From NCBI GenBank assembly GCA_903889445.1, contig CAISXF010000104.1:1-37476 (forward strand): a DNA stretch of 37,476 nt, given 5' to 3'. Positions within the stretch are counted from its first letter, which is position 1. The number at the start of each line of letters is the position of its first letter. The translations under genes were made by a program, and so were the position numbers. The stretch comes from an uncultured Pseudomonadota bacterium. GTDB taxonomy: Bacteria > Pseudomonadota > Gammaproteobacteria > Methylococcales > Methylomonadaceae. The notes under the pieces are model-generated. The model did not search any database. It worked only from the letters and a program-made list of their open reading frames with translations, and was not told where the DNA came from. Positions 1 through 8,169 of this stretch are shown here, piece by piece.

Positions 1-1
1 A

Positions 2-418
2 CAACGAGTTATCGCGCAAAAATCGCTCGCTAAAGTTCCTGTTGCCACGCAGTTAATTATTTTGATGATGCTAAAAGTGGCGTTGAGTAAAGGCGGCATT
101 AAATCGCCGTTAGCATATTTGAATGCGTTGATTAACAAAGCTATTGCGGGAGAATTGGACATTACTCGTAAAACCGACTTGCAAAAACAAACCGCCAAAC
201 CGTTGCCACGTGATGAAGTAATCCGACAATTATTTGCTCGACACGGTGAACAAATTAAACTGGATTTGAGTAAATTGGATTCTATTTTCGTCAAGGAAAT
301 CGGCGTTATTAGTAAAGCTGAATTTGAAAAACTCAATTTAATCGACAGATCAACAACCTGCTCAAATGAACGTCAGACAAAAGCCCAATTTTTTAAAGAT
401 ATGAAGGATTTGTTTTAA
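2..418 (+). CDS. Unrecognised protein, C-terminal part (5' end outside window)
   Basis: An open frame runs from the window edge to a TAA stop with no interruption, giving 138 visible residues, so the true start lies upstream. The visible part is helical and basic, with the segment SPLAYLNALINKAIAGELD followed by a Lys/Gln-rich linker and a charged tail. The SPxxYLxxLxxxAxxGxxD pattern recalls the C-terminal end of some plasmid or phage-type replication or HTH proteins, but this is a weak resemblance and I do not assign a function. There is an internal Met at 62, but the frame and its composition continue upstream of it. A weak terminator-like hairpin follows at 503-533. Confidence 0.6.
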   Translation, partial: QRVIAQKSLAKVPVATQLIILMMLKVALSKGGIKSPLAYLNALINKAIAGELDITRKTDLQKQTAKPLPRDEVIRQLFARHGEQIKLDLSKLDSIFVKEIGVISKAEFEKLNLIDRSTTCSNERQTKAQFFKDMKDLF

Positions 419-491
419 TGCGCGATGTTCGACTTTTTTAACTGGTTGATTTTTTCGCACTACTTTCAACATAATCGTGGAAGGTTGTAAA

Positions 492-551
492 ATGAAAGCT
501 GTCCTCTGGTGTGAAAACTGGAGGGCGGTTTTTAATTTTGGAGAATTTTAA
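492..551 (+). CDS. Possible 19-aa leader ORF upstream of bioA
   Basis: A short ORF starts with ATG at 492 behind a good GGAAGG ribosome-binding site and stops with TAA one base before the bioA start. The peptide is MKAVLWCENWRAVFNFGEF, rich in aromatic residues (two Trp, three Phe). The hairpin at 503-533 lies inside it. The layout of a translated leader over a terminator-like hairpin resembles attenuation or translational coupling, but no leader peptide is known to me for bioA. It may be chance. Confidence 0.3.
   Translation: MKAVLWCENWRAVFNFGEF
503..533 (+). terminator. Weak intrinsic-terminator-like hairpin before bioA
   Basis: The arms CCTCTGGT (503-510) and ACTGGAGG (517-524) pair over 8 positions, including two G-T wobbles, with a 6-nt loop. 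GCGG and a five-T run follow. It could end the upstream transcript or act as an attenuator for bioA. The stem is short and the T-run is offset from it, so confidence is low. Confidence 0.35.
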
Positions 552-552
552 A

Positions 553-1890
553 ATGAAAAATTCGCTTTTATCGCAACGAGATTTAGCTGTTTTATGGCAC
601 CCGTGTACGCAAATGCACGACCACGAAACGCAGCCGCTGATTCCCATTAAATCGGGGCATGGCGTGTGGTTGGAAGATTTTGAAGGCAACCATTATTTAG
701 ATGCGATTAGTTCGTGGTGGGTGAATTTATTTGGTCATGCCAATCCGATTATTAACACCGCACTCAAAGCGCAACTCGATAATTTAGAACACGTTATTTT
801 TGCTGGTTTTACCCACGAAGCCGCGATTGAACTCGCCGAAAAATTGGTGGCGATTACACCCGCTGGATTATCGCGTTGTTTTTATGCCGATAACGGTTCG
901 GCAGCCGTGGAAGTCGCGTTGAAAATGAGTTTTCATTTTTGGCAAAATCGCGGGCAATCACGAAAAACCAAATTTATTACACTCGAAAACAGTTATCACG
1001 GCGAAACGTTGGGCGCATTAGCGGTTGGCGATGTGGCGTTATACAAAAAAACTTACGCGCCATTGTTAATGGATGTCATCACCGCGCCAAGTCCCGATTG
1101 TTATTTTCGCGACGAAGGCGAAAGTTGGGCAGATTATTCGACGCGCCAATTCGCACATATTGAACGCATATTACAAGAAAATGCCAATGAAGTTTGCGCG
1201 GTAATTGTTGAACCGCTAGTCCAATGCGCGGGGGGAATGCGAATGTACGACGCAATTTATTTGAAACTGCTGCGGGCGACGTGCGACAAATACAATGTGC
1301 ATTTAATTGCCGATGAAATTGCGGTGGGTTTTGGACGAACGGGAACTTTATTCGCTTGTGAACAAGCCGACATTTCGCCCGATTTTTTATGTTTATCGAA
1401 AGGTTTAACGGGCGGTTATTTGCCACTTTCGGCGGTGTTGACGACGGATGAAGTTTACGCCGCTTTTTATGACGATTATTCTAAAATGACCGCGTTTTTG
1501 CATTCGCACAGTTACACGGGAAATGCGTTGGCGTGTCGGGCGGCGTTGGCAACGTTGGGTATTTTTGAAACGCAAAACGTATTGGGAAATAATCAGGTTT
1601 TGGCAGCGACCATGAAAACGTTATCGCAGCGTTTTTTGAATCATCCGAATGTGGCGGAAGTGCGACAAACTGGCATGATTGTCGCCATTGAATTAGTGAA
1701 AAATAAACACACCCGTGAACCGTATCCGTGGCAAGAACGACGCGGTTTGCAAGTCTATCGTTATGCGTTATCGAAAGGCTTGTTGTTGCGTCCATTGGGC
1801 AATGTGATTTATTTCATACCGCCTTATGTGATTACGCCTGAAGAATTAGCGTTGATGTTTGACGTGGCGTGGCAAGCGATAACGGCGTAA
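553..1890 (+). CDS. bioA: Adenosylmethionine-8-amino-7-oxononanoate aminotransferase BioA
   Basis: This cytosolic PLP enzyme transfers an amino group from S-adenosylmethionine to KAPA, giving DAPA, the antepenultimate step of biotin synthesis. The 445-aa length fits the family (about 430). Visible motifs are SSWWVNLFGHANP near the N-terminus, YADNGSAAVEVALKM (PLP phosphate-binding region), HGETLGALAVGD, ADEIAVGFGRTG, and LCLSKGLTGGYLPLS containing the Schiff-base Lys. I chose ATG 553 because GGAG lies 10 bases upstream and the protein then begins close to the family N-terminus; an in-frame GTG at 511 would add 14 unlikely residues. The other biotin gene here, bioF, is 25 kb away, so biotin genes are not clustered. 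The gene ends 10 bases from a convergent gene. Confidence 0.95.
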   Translation: MKNSLLSQRDLAVLWHPCTQMHDHETQPLIPIKSGHGVWLEDFEGNHYLDAISSWWVNLFGHANPIINTALKAQLDNLEHVIFAGFTHEAAIELAEKLVAITPAGLSRCFYADNGSAAVEVALKMSFHFWQNRGQSRKTKFITLENSYHGETLGALAVGDVALYKKTYAPLLMDVITAPSPDCYFRDEGESWADYSTRQFAHIERILQENANEVCAVIVEPLVQCAGGMRMYDAIYLKLLRATCDKYNVHLIADEIAVGFGRTGTLFACEQADISPDFLCLSKGLTGGYLPLSAVLTTDEVYAAFYDDYSKMTAFLHSHSYTGNALACRAALATLGIFETQNVLGNNQVLAATMKTLSQRFLNHPNVAEVRQTGMIVAIELVKNKHTREPYPWQERRGLQVYRYALSKGLLLRPLGNVIYFIPPYVITPEELALMFDVAWQAITA

Positions 1891-1900
1891 TTTTTGAAAT

Positions 1901-2287
1901 TTACCAATGCGTGTCGTCGCGCTCGAATTGGTTTTCAAAATACGGCGTTTGCGGCATCCGTTCGAGTTCTTCGCGCCGTTCGCGCCAACGTCTATCTTCA
2001 CGGAATTGTTTGTCATGTTGCCGAAAATGCTGTTGCGGTGGCTGCATATAAATTTGAATCGGCGACTGTTGATAACTCTGTTGATAGCGCGGCATTTGCA
2101 TTGCGCGTTTCTCGCGGCTTTCATTTTCATACCATTCTTCACGCTCGTGATTATCACGGCGACGGTCACGGCGTTCGTCGTCGCTGTCGCTGTAGTATTC
2201 ATGCGCGTAACGGTCATCGGCATTCACATTCATCGTGCAACTTAACGCGATAATCGAGTAACAAAAAATAGCCCTCAACTTGTTCAT
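1901..2287 (-). CDS. Small secreted Arg/Gln/Glu-rich protein of unknown function
   Basis: The 128-aa product starts with a signal peptide: MNKLRAIFCYSIIALSC, then a likely cleavage near NVNADD. A Cys in the hydrophobic stretch makes a lipoprotein conceivable but no clean lipobox is seen. The mature part is extremely polar, rich in Arg, Glu, Gln, Asp and Tyr, with RRDRRRD and a Gln/Pro-rich centre (MQPPQQHFRQ), so it is probably disordered and lies in the periplasm or outside the cell. The start at 2287 is supported by an AAGGAG site just upstream; a longer frame to 2347 lacks that and would bury the signal peptide. It is transcribed divergently from rapA and convergently with bioA. I do not recognise the family. 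Confidence 0.7.
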   Translation of the reverse strand: MNKLRAIFCYSIIALSCTMNVNADDRYAHEYYSDSDDERRDRRRDNHEREEWYENESREKRAMQMPRYQQSYQQSPIQIYMQPPQQHFRQHDKQFREDRRWRERREELERMPQTPYFENQFERDDTHW

Positions 2288-2370
2288 AACTCTCCTTTTA
2301 TTATTTTGTCCAAATTTACACCTTTTACCGCTTATAATAACCGCCAACTATCGTTTAAATCATACACTTC

Positions 2371-5256
2371 ATGGCACAATCATCAATGGAAAATTTCATC
2401 GCAGGGCAACGTTGGATTAGCAATACTGAATCCGAATTGGGCTTAGGACTGATTCTCGAAGTTAGTTTTAATCGTGTTAGCGTGTTGTTTTTAGCGTGTG
2501 ACGAAAAACGCATTTATGCCATCGACAACGCGCCGTTAACCCGTGTTAATTTTTCAATCGGAGACCATATTGAATCGGTTGATGACGAAAAATTAACCGT
2601 TTTAAAAGTGGTCGAAAGCGAAGGCATTTTGACCTACATTTGTGAAAACGAAGACGGCGAAACGGTCGAACTCGAAGAAATGGATTTGAATCATCACAGC
2701 CAATTCAACAAACCACAAAACCGTTTATTCACGGGACAAACTGATCCGAATGCGTGGTTTTCGTTGCGTTACGAAACGTGGCAACGTTTACAGCAGCACG
2801 CGCAATCACCCGTCAAAGGTTTATTAGGCGGACGCGCGGCGTTGATTCCACATCAAATTTTTATCGCCCACGAAGCGGCGAATCGTGCCGCGCCACGCAT
2901 TATGTTGGCGGACGAAGTCGGTTTAGGCAAAACGATTGAAGCCGGTTTAATTTTGCATCATCGCGTCAATAATGGTTTGAGCAAACGGGTGTTGATTATC
3001 GTGCCAGAAAGTTTATTGCATCAATGGCTGGTGGAAATGCTGCGTCGGTTCAATTTGCGTTTCAGTATTTTTGATGAAATGCGTTGTTTGGGCGAATTAG
3101 GCAATGACGGTTTTGAAGAGGAAGACGATTTATACAATTTGGCGAATCCGTTTTTGTCGGAACAGTTGATTTTGTGCAGTCAATCGTTTTTTTCGGAATA
3201 TCCAGACCGCCAAGAACAAGCGTTGGATGCGGGTTGGGACATGGTGATTGTCGATGAAGCGCATCATTTGGAATGGTCGGAAACTGCGCCGAGTGCGGAT
3301 TATTTATTTGTCGAACAATTGGCGCAAATTTCACCGAGTTTGATTTTGCTCACTGCCACGCCCGAACAATTGGGCAAAGAAAGTCATTTTGCGCGTTTAC
3401 GATTATTAGACCCCGACCGTTTTTACAGTTTCGCCGCGTTTTTGGAAGAAGAAAAATCGTTTGAACCCGTCGCAAATGCAGCAAAATCATTGTTGGCAGA
3501 CAATCCGTTAACCGCCGAAGAACAAAAACATTTAGCCGTTTTATTGAAAGATGACAACGTGTCTAAAACATTAGAAAACTTGAACGATGCTGAAAAATCA
3601 GCCGCTGCGCGTCAAACGCTCATCAACATTTTGCTCGATCATCACGGCACGGGACGTATTTTGTTTCGGAATTCGCGCCAAACCGTGCAAGGTTTTCCAG
3701 AACGTGAATGTTTTGGTCATGCGTTAAAAGCACATCCCCCTCAATCCCCCTTCAAAGGGGGAGGCTTGGAACCCCCCTTTGAAGGGGGGCAGGGGGGCTG
3801 TGCTTTAGATTTACAAAACGACGCGCGTTATTTGTGGCTGGTCGAAAAAGTAAAACAACTGGCTGGCAAAAAAGCGTTGTTGATTTGCAAACACGCGCAA
3901 ACGGCGGTGGATTTAGAAGACACGTTAAAAAATCGTGCGGGTATTTCGTCGGCGGTATTTCACGAACACATGACGATTATTGAACGTGACCGCGCGGCGG
4001 CTTATTTTGCTGACGAAGAAAGCAGCGCACGGTTGTTGATTTGTTCTGAAATCGGCAGCGAAGGACGCAATTTTCAATTTTTGCAGCATTTGATTTTGTG
4101 GGATTTGCCGACGAATCCCGATTTGTTGCAACAACGCATCGGGCGTTTAGATCGAATCGGGCAGAAACACGTTATTCAAATTCACGTTCCGTATTTGGAA
4201 AACACCGAACAAGCGATTTTATATCGTTGGTACGACGAAGGATTGAATGCGTTTCGGGCGAATAATTCTGCCGCGCAACAAGTCGCCGATTTGTTGCAAA
4301 GCGAATTGCAGCGTCTTTTGAAAAGTGACGATGCAACCGAAATCAACCTATTCATCGAAAAAACTCGCGCATTAAGTCACGACGTGGAAGCCCAATTGCA
4401 TCAAGGGCGCGATCAACTTTTAGAATTGAATTCATGCCGCAAAGAAATCGCCGACGAATTCATTGCCGAATTATCCGCGTACGAAAGTGAACGCACGCTG
4501 TGGGATTACATGGAATCGGTGTTCGATTGTTATGGCATCGATACCGAAGAACATTCGGCTGGCGCGTATATTTTAATGCCGAGCGACCATTTGCGTTGTG
4601 AAACCTTTCCGCATTTGACCGAAGACGGATTGACCGTGACGGTCAGTCGCGCTCAGGCGTTAGCGCGGGAAGAGCTGCAATTTTTGACGTGGGAACATCC
4701 GTTAGTCACCGCTGCGATGGACATGGTTTTATCGAGTGAAACCGGCAACGCGACATTAAGCACCGTGAAACATCCCGATTTAAAAGCGGGGCAATTTTTC
4801 TTGGAATGTTTGTTTATTGTTGAACACAGTGCACCCGCCGAATTGCAAATCAACCGCTTTTTGCCGAACACGCCGATTCGTGTGTTAATCAATCAATTCC
4901 AAAAAGATGTCACGGCGGAATTTTCGCACGAAAGTTTAATCGACAGCGGCGTGGCGTTTGATAAAGATGCGATAACGCTATTTTTGAATAAACAGCGGGC
5001 GTTGATGTTGAGAATTTTGGCGTTTGCGGAACAACAAGCGCAAATTCAAAAAACCGTTTTGTGCCAACACGCGACCGCGACGATGTTGGAATCGTTGACC
5101 AGCGAAATTAAACGGCTGGTGCGTTTGCAAAATGTGAATCCGAGCATTAAAAACGATGAAATCGAAGCCTTGAAAGACAAAACGCTTTTGATTCATGAAA
5201 ATATCCAAATCGCGCAATTGCGTTTGGACGCGGTGCGGTTTGTGATTACGCGCTAA
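2371..5256 (+). CDS. rapA: RNA polymerase-associated ATPase RapA (Swi2/Snf2 family)
   Basis: RapA binds RNA polymerase and recycles it from stalled post-termination complexes. The N-terminal Tudor-like region opens with AGQRWISNTESELGLG. The helicase core shows Walker A DEVGLGKTIEAG, Walker B DEAHH, the LLTATPEQLG motif and SEIGSEGRNFQF, with QQRIGRLDRIGQ as motif VI. The C-terminal region (LNRFLPNTPIRVL; LDAVRFVI) matches the RapA effector domains. The 961-aa length is close to the family (about 968). ATG 2386 is an equally plausible start and aligns better with the usual N-terminus; neither has a clear ribosome-binding site. A TATAAT at 2333-2338 may be the -10 element. A palindromic repeat is inserted in frame in the linker between the two RecA-like lobes (residues about 453-479). 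Confidence 0.96.
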   Translation: MAQSSMENFIAGQRWISNTESELGLGLILEVSFNRVSVLFLACDEKRIYAIDNAPLTRVNFSIGDHIESVDDEKLTVLKVVESEGILTYICENEDGETVELEEMDLNHHSQFNKPQNRLFTGQTDPNAWFSLRYETWQRLQQHAQSPVKGLLGGRAALIPHQIFIAHEAANRAAPRIMLADEVGLGKTIEAGLILHHRVNNGLSKRVLIIVPESLLHQWLVEMLRRFNLRFSIFDEMRCLGELGNDGFEEEDDLYNLANPFLSEQLILCSQSFFSEYPDRQEQALDAGWDMVIVDEAHHLEWSETAPSADYLFVEQLAQISPSLILLTATPEQLGKESHFARLRLLDPDRFYSFAAFLEEEKSFEPVANAAKSLLADNPLTAEEQKHLAVLLKDDNVSKTLENLNDAEKSAAARQTLINILLDHHGTGRILFRNSRQTVQGFPERECFGHALKAHPPQSPFKGGGLEPPFEGGQGGCALDLQNDARYLWLVEKVKQLAGKKALLICKHAQTAVDLEDTLKNRAGISSAVFHEHMTIIERDRAAAYFADEESSARLLICSEIGSEGRNFQFLQHLILWDLPTNPDLLQQRIGRLDRIGQKHVIQIHVPYLENTEQAILYRWYDEGLNAFRANNSAAQQVADLLQSELQRLLKSDDATEINLFIEKTRALSHDVEAQLHQGRDQLLELNSCRKEIADEFIAELSAYESERTLWDYMESVFDCYGIDTEEHSAGAYILMPSDHLRCETFPHLTEDGLTVTVSRAQALAREELQFLTWEHPLVTAAMDMVLSSETGNATLSTVKHPDLKAGQFFLECLFIVEHSAPAELQINRFLPNTPIRVLINQFQKDVTAEFSHESLIDSGVAFDKDAITLFLNKQRALMLRILAFAEQQAQIQKTVLCQHATATMLESLTSEIKRLVRLQNVNPSIKNDEIEALKDKTLLIHENIQIAQLRLDAVRFVITR
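3727..3806 (+). repeat. 80-bp palindromic C/G-run element inserted in frame in rapA
   Basis: The outer ends are perfect 8-bp inverted repeats, AAAGCACA (3727-3734) and TGTGCTTT (3799-3806). Inside lie two inverted copies of one unit: a C-run, a short spacer, then the self-complementary core CCCCCTTCAAAGGGGG. The second copy reads as CCCCCCTTTGAAGGGGGG. The element is translated without a stop as part of RapA, giving Pro/Gly-rich sequence (PPQSPFKGG ... PPFEGGQGG). The same core occurs in sdhB at 27792-27822. This looks like a mobile or dispersed palindromic repeat tolerated inside proteins. Confidence 0.85.
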
Positions 5257-5308
5257 TTTTTAATCCTAATTTTTATAACTTTAACCTCAAAAAAAGAGAG
5301 AAAACATT

Positions 5309-5788
5309 ATGTCTACTATCAAAACTTACGAAGGCTACTTTTCCGTAGAAGGCGGCAAATTTTGTATCGTATCATCACGTTTCAACAGCTTCATCGTGGA
5401 ACAATTGGAAAACGGAGCTATCGATGCGCTGGTGCGTCACGGCGCAAACAAAGACGATTTACATTTGGTCAAAGTACCGGGTGCATTTGAATTACCGATG
5501 GTGGTGCAACGTATCGCCGCGAGTAAAAAATACGACGCAATTATTGCGTTGGGCGCGGTAATTCGTGGCGGCACACCACATTTTGAATACGTCGCGGGCG
5601 AATGCGTTAAAGGCTTGTCACACATTTCGTTGCAATACGATATTCCCGTCAGTTTTGGCGTGTTGACGGTCGACAGCATTGAACAAGCAATTGAACGCGC
5701 TGGCACAAAAGCGGGTAACAAAGGTGCCGAAGCCGCGTTATCGGCGATTGAAATGGTCAGTTTATTTAAAAATCTGGAATTATCATGA
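5309..5788 (+). CDS. ribH: 6,7-dimethyl-8-ribityllumazine synthase RibH
   Basis: RibH condenses 5-amino-6-ribitylaminouracil with 3,4-dihydroxy-2-butanone 4-phosphate to form lumazine, the penultimate riboflavin step, normally as a hollow icosahedral or pentameric assembly in the cytosol. At 159 aa it matches the family. Visible motifs are [15 protein letters not shown] near the N-terminus, [22 protein letters not shown] (with the catalytic His) and the C-terminal [18 protein letters not shown]. An AGAGAG sequence precedes the ATG. Its stop overlaps the nusB start (ATGA), the classic ribH-nusB pair. I see no FMN riboswitch in the 52-base gap after rapA. Confidence 0.97.
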   Translation: MSTIKTYEGYFSVEGGKFCIVSSRFNSFIVEQLENGAIDALVRHGANKDDLHLVKVPGAFELPMVVQRIAASKKYDAIIALGAVIRGGTPHFEYVAGECVKGLSHISLQYDIPVSFGVLTVDSIEQAIERAGTKAGNKGAEAALSAIEMVSLFKNLELS

Positions 5789-6285
5789 GTAATCCAAAAA
5801 CTAATGCCCGCCAAGCGGCTGTTCAAGCGATTTATCAATGGCAAATCACGGGTCAAAATTTGAATTTGATTGAGCAGTATTTCGCCGATGAGCAGTTTTT
5901 TTTGAACGGCGAAAAAATTGAGAAAGGGTATTTTTCAGAACTTTTTCACGGTGTGCCACACGATTTGATTGCGATTGACGCGCTGTTGAGTCAATTTGTT
6001 GATCGCCCTGTTGATGCTGTTGATCCAGTGGAACGCGCTGTTTTGCGATTGGGAACTTACGAGTTAATTCATTGCACCGAAACGCCGTATAAAGTAATTA
6101 TTAACGAATCTATCAATTTGGCAAAATTCTTTGGTGCGGATGGCAGTCATCGTTACGTTAATGGAATTTTAGACAAAGTTGCCCAAACACAACGCGCCGA
6201 AGAAATTAGGAATAAACGTAAACCTGAAATCAAAGCCGAAGTCGAAGCCGACCCCAACACTGAAAATGAAAATTTGAACCCTTAA
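5785..6285 (+). CDS. nusB: Transcription antitermination factor NusB
   Basis: NusB binds boxA RNA together with ribosomal protein S10 and takes part in antitermination of rRNA operons. The 166-aa protein shows [16 protein letters not shown] at the N-terminus, [13 protein letters not shown] in the middle and [16 protein letters not shown]...[11 protein letters not shown] at the C-terminal core, all characteristic of the all-helical NusB fold. The family is about 140 aa; the extra residues form a charged, Glu-rich tail after the core ([20 protein letters not shown]), probably disordered. It is translationally coupled to ribH by a 4-nt overlap. A strong bidirectional terminator follows. Confidence 0.95.
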   Translation: MSNPKTNARQAAVQAIYQWQITGQNLNLIEQYFADEQFFLNGEKIEKGYFSELFHGVPHDLIAIDALLSQFVDRPVDAVDPVERAVLRLGTYELIHCTETPYKVIINESINLAKFFGADGSHRYVNGILDKVAQTQRAEEIRNKRKPEIKAEVEADPNTENENLNP

Positions 6286-6353
6286 CCACCAAATGAGAAA
6301 GCCGAAATGACGATAGATTTTACCATTACGCTCGATAAACTTTGTTAAACGAA

Positions 6354-6383
6354 AAACGCCCGTCTAATTTTAGACGGGCGTTT
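6354..6383. terminator. Bidirectional intrinsic terminator between nusB and nhaD
   Basis: A perfect 14-bp stem with arms reading AAACGCCCGTCTAA and TTAGACGGGCGTTT and a 2-nt loop separates two convergent genes. T-rich sequence lies on both sides (TTTCTTTAATTT on the plus strand; a T-run after the stem on the minus strand). It should end both the ribH-nusB and nhaD transcripts. Confidence 0.88.
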
Positions 6384-6409
6384 CTTTAATTTGAAAAATC
6401 CGTTAAAAA

Positions 6410-7768
6410 TTAACCGTTAATCAAATAATGTACAAAAATACTACCGGCATAACCGGCTGCAATCGCAGGAGTCCATTTCAAATGGCTGAAAAATGTGTAT
6501 TTGTGATTGGATTGTCCCATTAACGCTACGCCAGCCGCTGAACCTACTGACAATAACGAACCACCCACGCCAGCCGTCAAAGTAACCAGCAACCATTGAT
6601 ATAAATCCATATCCAAACTCATGTTCAATACCGCAAACATAACAGGAATGTTATCAACAATCGCAGAAATTAAACCGACTAAAATGTTGGCAGTGGTCGC
6701 GCCTAAACCGTCGTACATCGCGCCAGATAACAATTCTAAATAACCGATATAACCTAAACCGCCCACCGCAAAAACCACACCGAAGAAGAATAACAACGTA
6801 TCCCATTCTGCGTGCATGACTTTGTTGAAAATATCAAAACCTTGTTCGCCTTTTTTACGCGCTTGCATTTTCAAGTAGTAGCCGAACAACATCAATACTG
6901 ACAAGCCCGTCATCATGCCCATGAAAGGTGGTAAATGAAAGACTTGTTTGAAGCTAACTGCCGCGCCAATCGTGCATAAAAACATGAAACAAATAATTAA
7001 CGCACCAGGTTTCAATTGTACTGCCGCTTCATTAGTTGCTTTCGGTTGTTCATTCGGAACAGCCCAATACATAATCGCCGCTGGAATGGCATAATTCACG
7101 ACAGACGGTAAGAATAATTTGAAGAAATCAAAGAATTCCGCGTAACCCGCTTGCCAAACCATCAACGTGGTAATATCGCCAAACGGACAAAATGCCCCGC
7201 CCGCGTTCGCGGCAATGACTAAATTCACGAAACCGATGCTGACGAATTTTTCGTTGTCTGCGCCCACTGCCATCACTACCGCGCCAACCAATAATGCCGC
7301 TGTTAAGTTATCCGCTACCGCTGATAAGAAAAAGGTAATAATGCCGGTAATTAAAAACAATTGACGATAACCAAATTGTTTTCTCACTAACCATGAACGC
7401 AACGCTTCAAACACATTACGTTCTGCCATCGAATTGATAAATGTCATTGCGACTAATAAAAACAACATCAATTCCGCATATTCTTTTACGTCATGCTCAA
7501 ATGCTAAGTGCATTTCGTGGGTGGGAACGCCTTTTTGTTGCGCTAAAATTGCCGCGTGCGCCCAAATAATCCCCGCTGCTAAAATGACAGGTTTTGATTT
7601 ACGCATGTGCGTAAATTCTTCTGTCATCACAAAACCGTACGCGATGATAAAAATCAACACGGTATAAATTCCGCGTTCCGTTCCGGTCATGTCTAAATTT
7701 TGAAAACCTTCTGCAAACGCCCATTGTGGCAACAGAAAGGCTAACAAGGCTAAAAATATCAACTTCAT
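6410..7768 (-). CDS. nhaD: Na+/H+ antiporter, NhaD type
   Basis: This 452-aa inner-membrane protein has an N-terminal signal-like segment (LLAFLLPQWAFAEG) followed by about a dozen hydrophobic segments. Sequences typical of NhaD in the ion-transporter superfamily are FLSAVADNLTAALLVGAVV, NLVIAANAGGAFCPFGDITTLMVWQAGY, ISAIVDNIPVMFAVL and GVGGSLLSVGSAAGVALMG. The paired DN motifs (ADN and VDN) fall where the two inverted halves carry the ion-binding residues. NhaD exchanges Na+ or Li+ for H+ and supports salt or alkali tolerance or sodium cycling. A GGAGG ribosome-binding site precedes ATG 7768. The gene stands alone; a possible promoter is noted in the upstream gap. Confidence 0.93.
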   Translation of the reverse strand: MKLIFLALLAFLLPQWAFAEGFQNLDMTGTERGIYTVLIFIIAYGFVMTEEFTHMRKSKPVILAAGIIWAHAAILAQQKGVPTHEMHLAFEHDVKEYAELMLFLLVAMTFINSMAERNVFEALRSWLVRKQFGYRQLFLITGIITFFLSAVADNLTAALLVGAVVMAVGADNEKFVSIGFVNLVIAANAGGAFCPFGDITTLMVWQAGYAEFFDFFKLFLPSVVNYAIPAAIMYWAVPNEQPKATNEAAVQLKPGALIICFMFLCTIGAAVSFKQVFHLPPFMGMMTGLSVLMLFGYYLKMQARKKGEQGFDIFNKVMHAEWDTLLFFFGVVFAVGGLGYIGYLELLSGAMYDGLGATTANILVGLISAIVDNIPVMFAVLNMSLDMDLYQWLLVTLTAGVGGSLLSVGSAAGVALMGQSNHKYTFFSHLKWTPAIAAGYAGSIFVHYLING

Positions 7769-8169
7769 AATTCCTCCGCTTTAGTTTTAAAAATCAAATA
7801 TACATCAACTGATTATGTTATCACCAAACTAATGGATTTTGTCATTTTATAGGCTCCGAAATCGATTTTAGTTTTCAAAAAATATAAAAACATGACGCTT
7901 AATATGACCTAACATTTACGAAACCCACGCCACCATATTTTTTAGTGGTAATTCATAAACAAGACTACAATCATTTATGATTTTCAATCTAAATTCGAGG
8001 CGCAATCATGTTGTTAGTCAACGTTTGGCTTTCCAGTGGTAAAGGCGCGTCTTGCGTGACTTTTAATCTGAATTAAACCATCCACATTTTTTTTAACACC
8101 TTGTTTGTCAGGGGTTACGTTAAACTCGAAACTCGCGAAACATTCACTCACCATAATCAGCGAAAATCT
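7769..8169. other. 400-base gap between nhaD and the RTX gene, with a short ORF
   Basis: This divergent gap must hold the promoters for both flanking genes. For nhaD (minus strand) a modest sigma70-like pair is visible: ATGACA (complement of 7840-7845) and GATAAC (complement of 7817-7822), 17 bases apart. On the plus strand a 22-codon ORF at 8008-8076 (MLLVNVWLSSGKGASCVTFN...) sits behind GAGG at a good distance; it ends 93 bases before the RTX start and could be a leader peptide, a gene remnant or chance. No RNA gene was recognised. Confidence 0.4.

Noticed and set aside
419-552. BirA operator upstream of bioA (TTGTAAACC-type inverted repeat)
   Set aside because: Only one half-like sequence (GGTTGTAAAAT) is present; no matching GGTTTACAA-type half follows at the usual spacing.
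1894-2253. Long open frames on the plus strand across the Arg-rich secreted protein gene
   Set aside because: They are antisense shadows of a gene with biased codons on the minus strand; none has a ribosome-binding site, and the minus-strand frame has a signal peptide and AAGGAG.
5257-5308. FMN riboswitch before ribH
   Set aside because: The 52-base gap is far too short, and none of the conserved RFN-element segments is visible.
6307-6348. 13-codon ORF starting ATGACGATAG between nusB and nhaD
   Set aside because: It has no convincing conservation cue and runs into the terminator; it may be chance.
8101-8169. Longer RTX protein starting at TTG 8101
   Set aside because: The added 23 residues have no likeness to the family and no ribosome-binding site; ATG 8170 is more natural.
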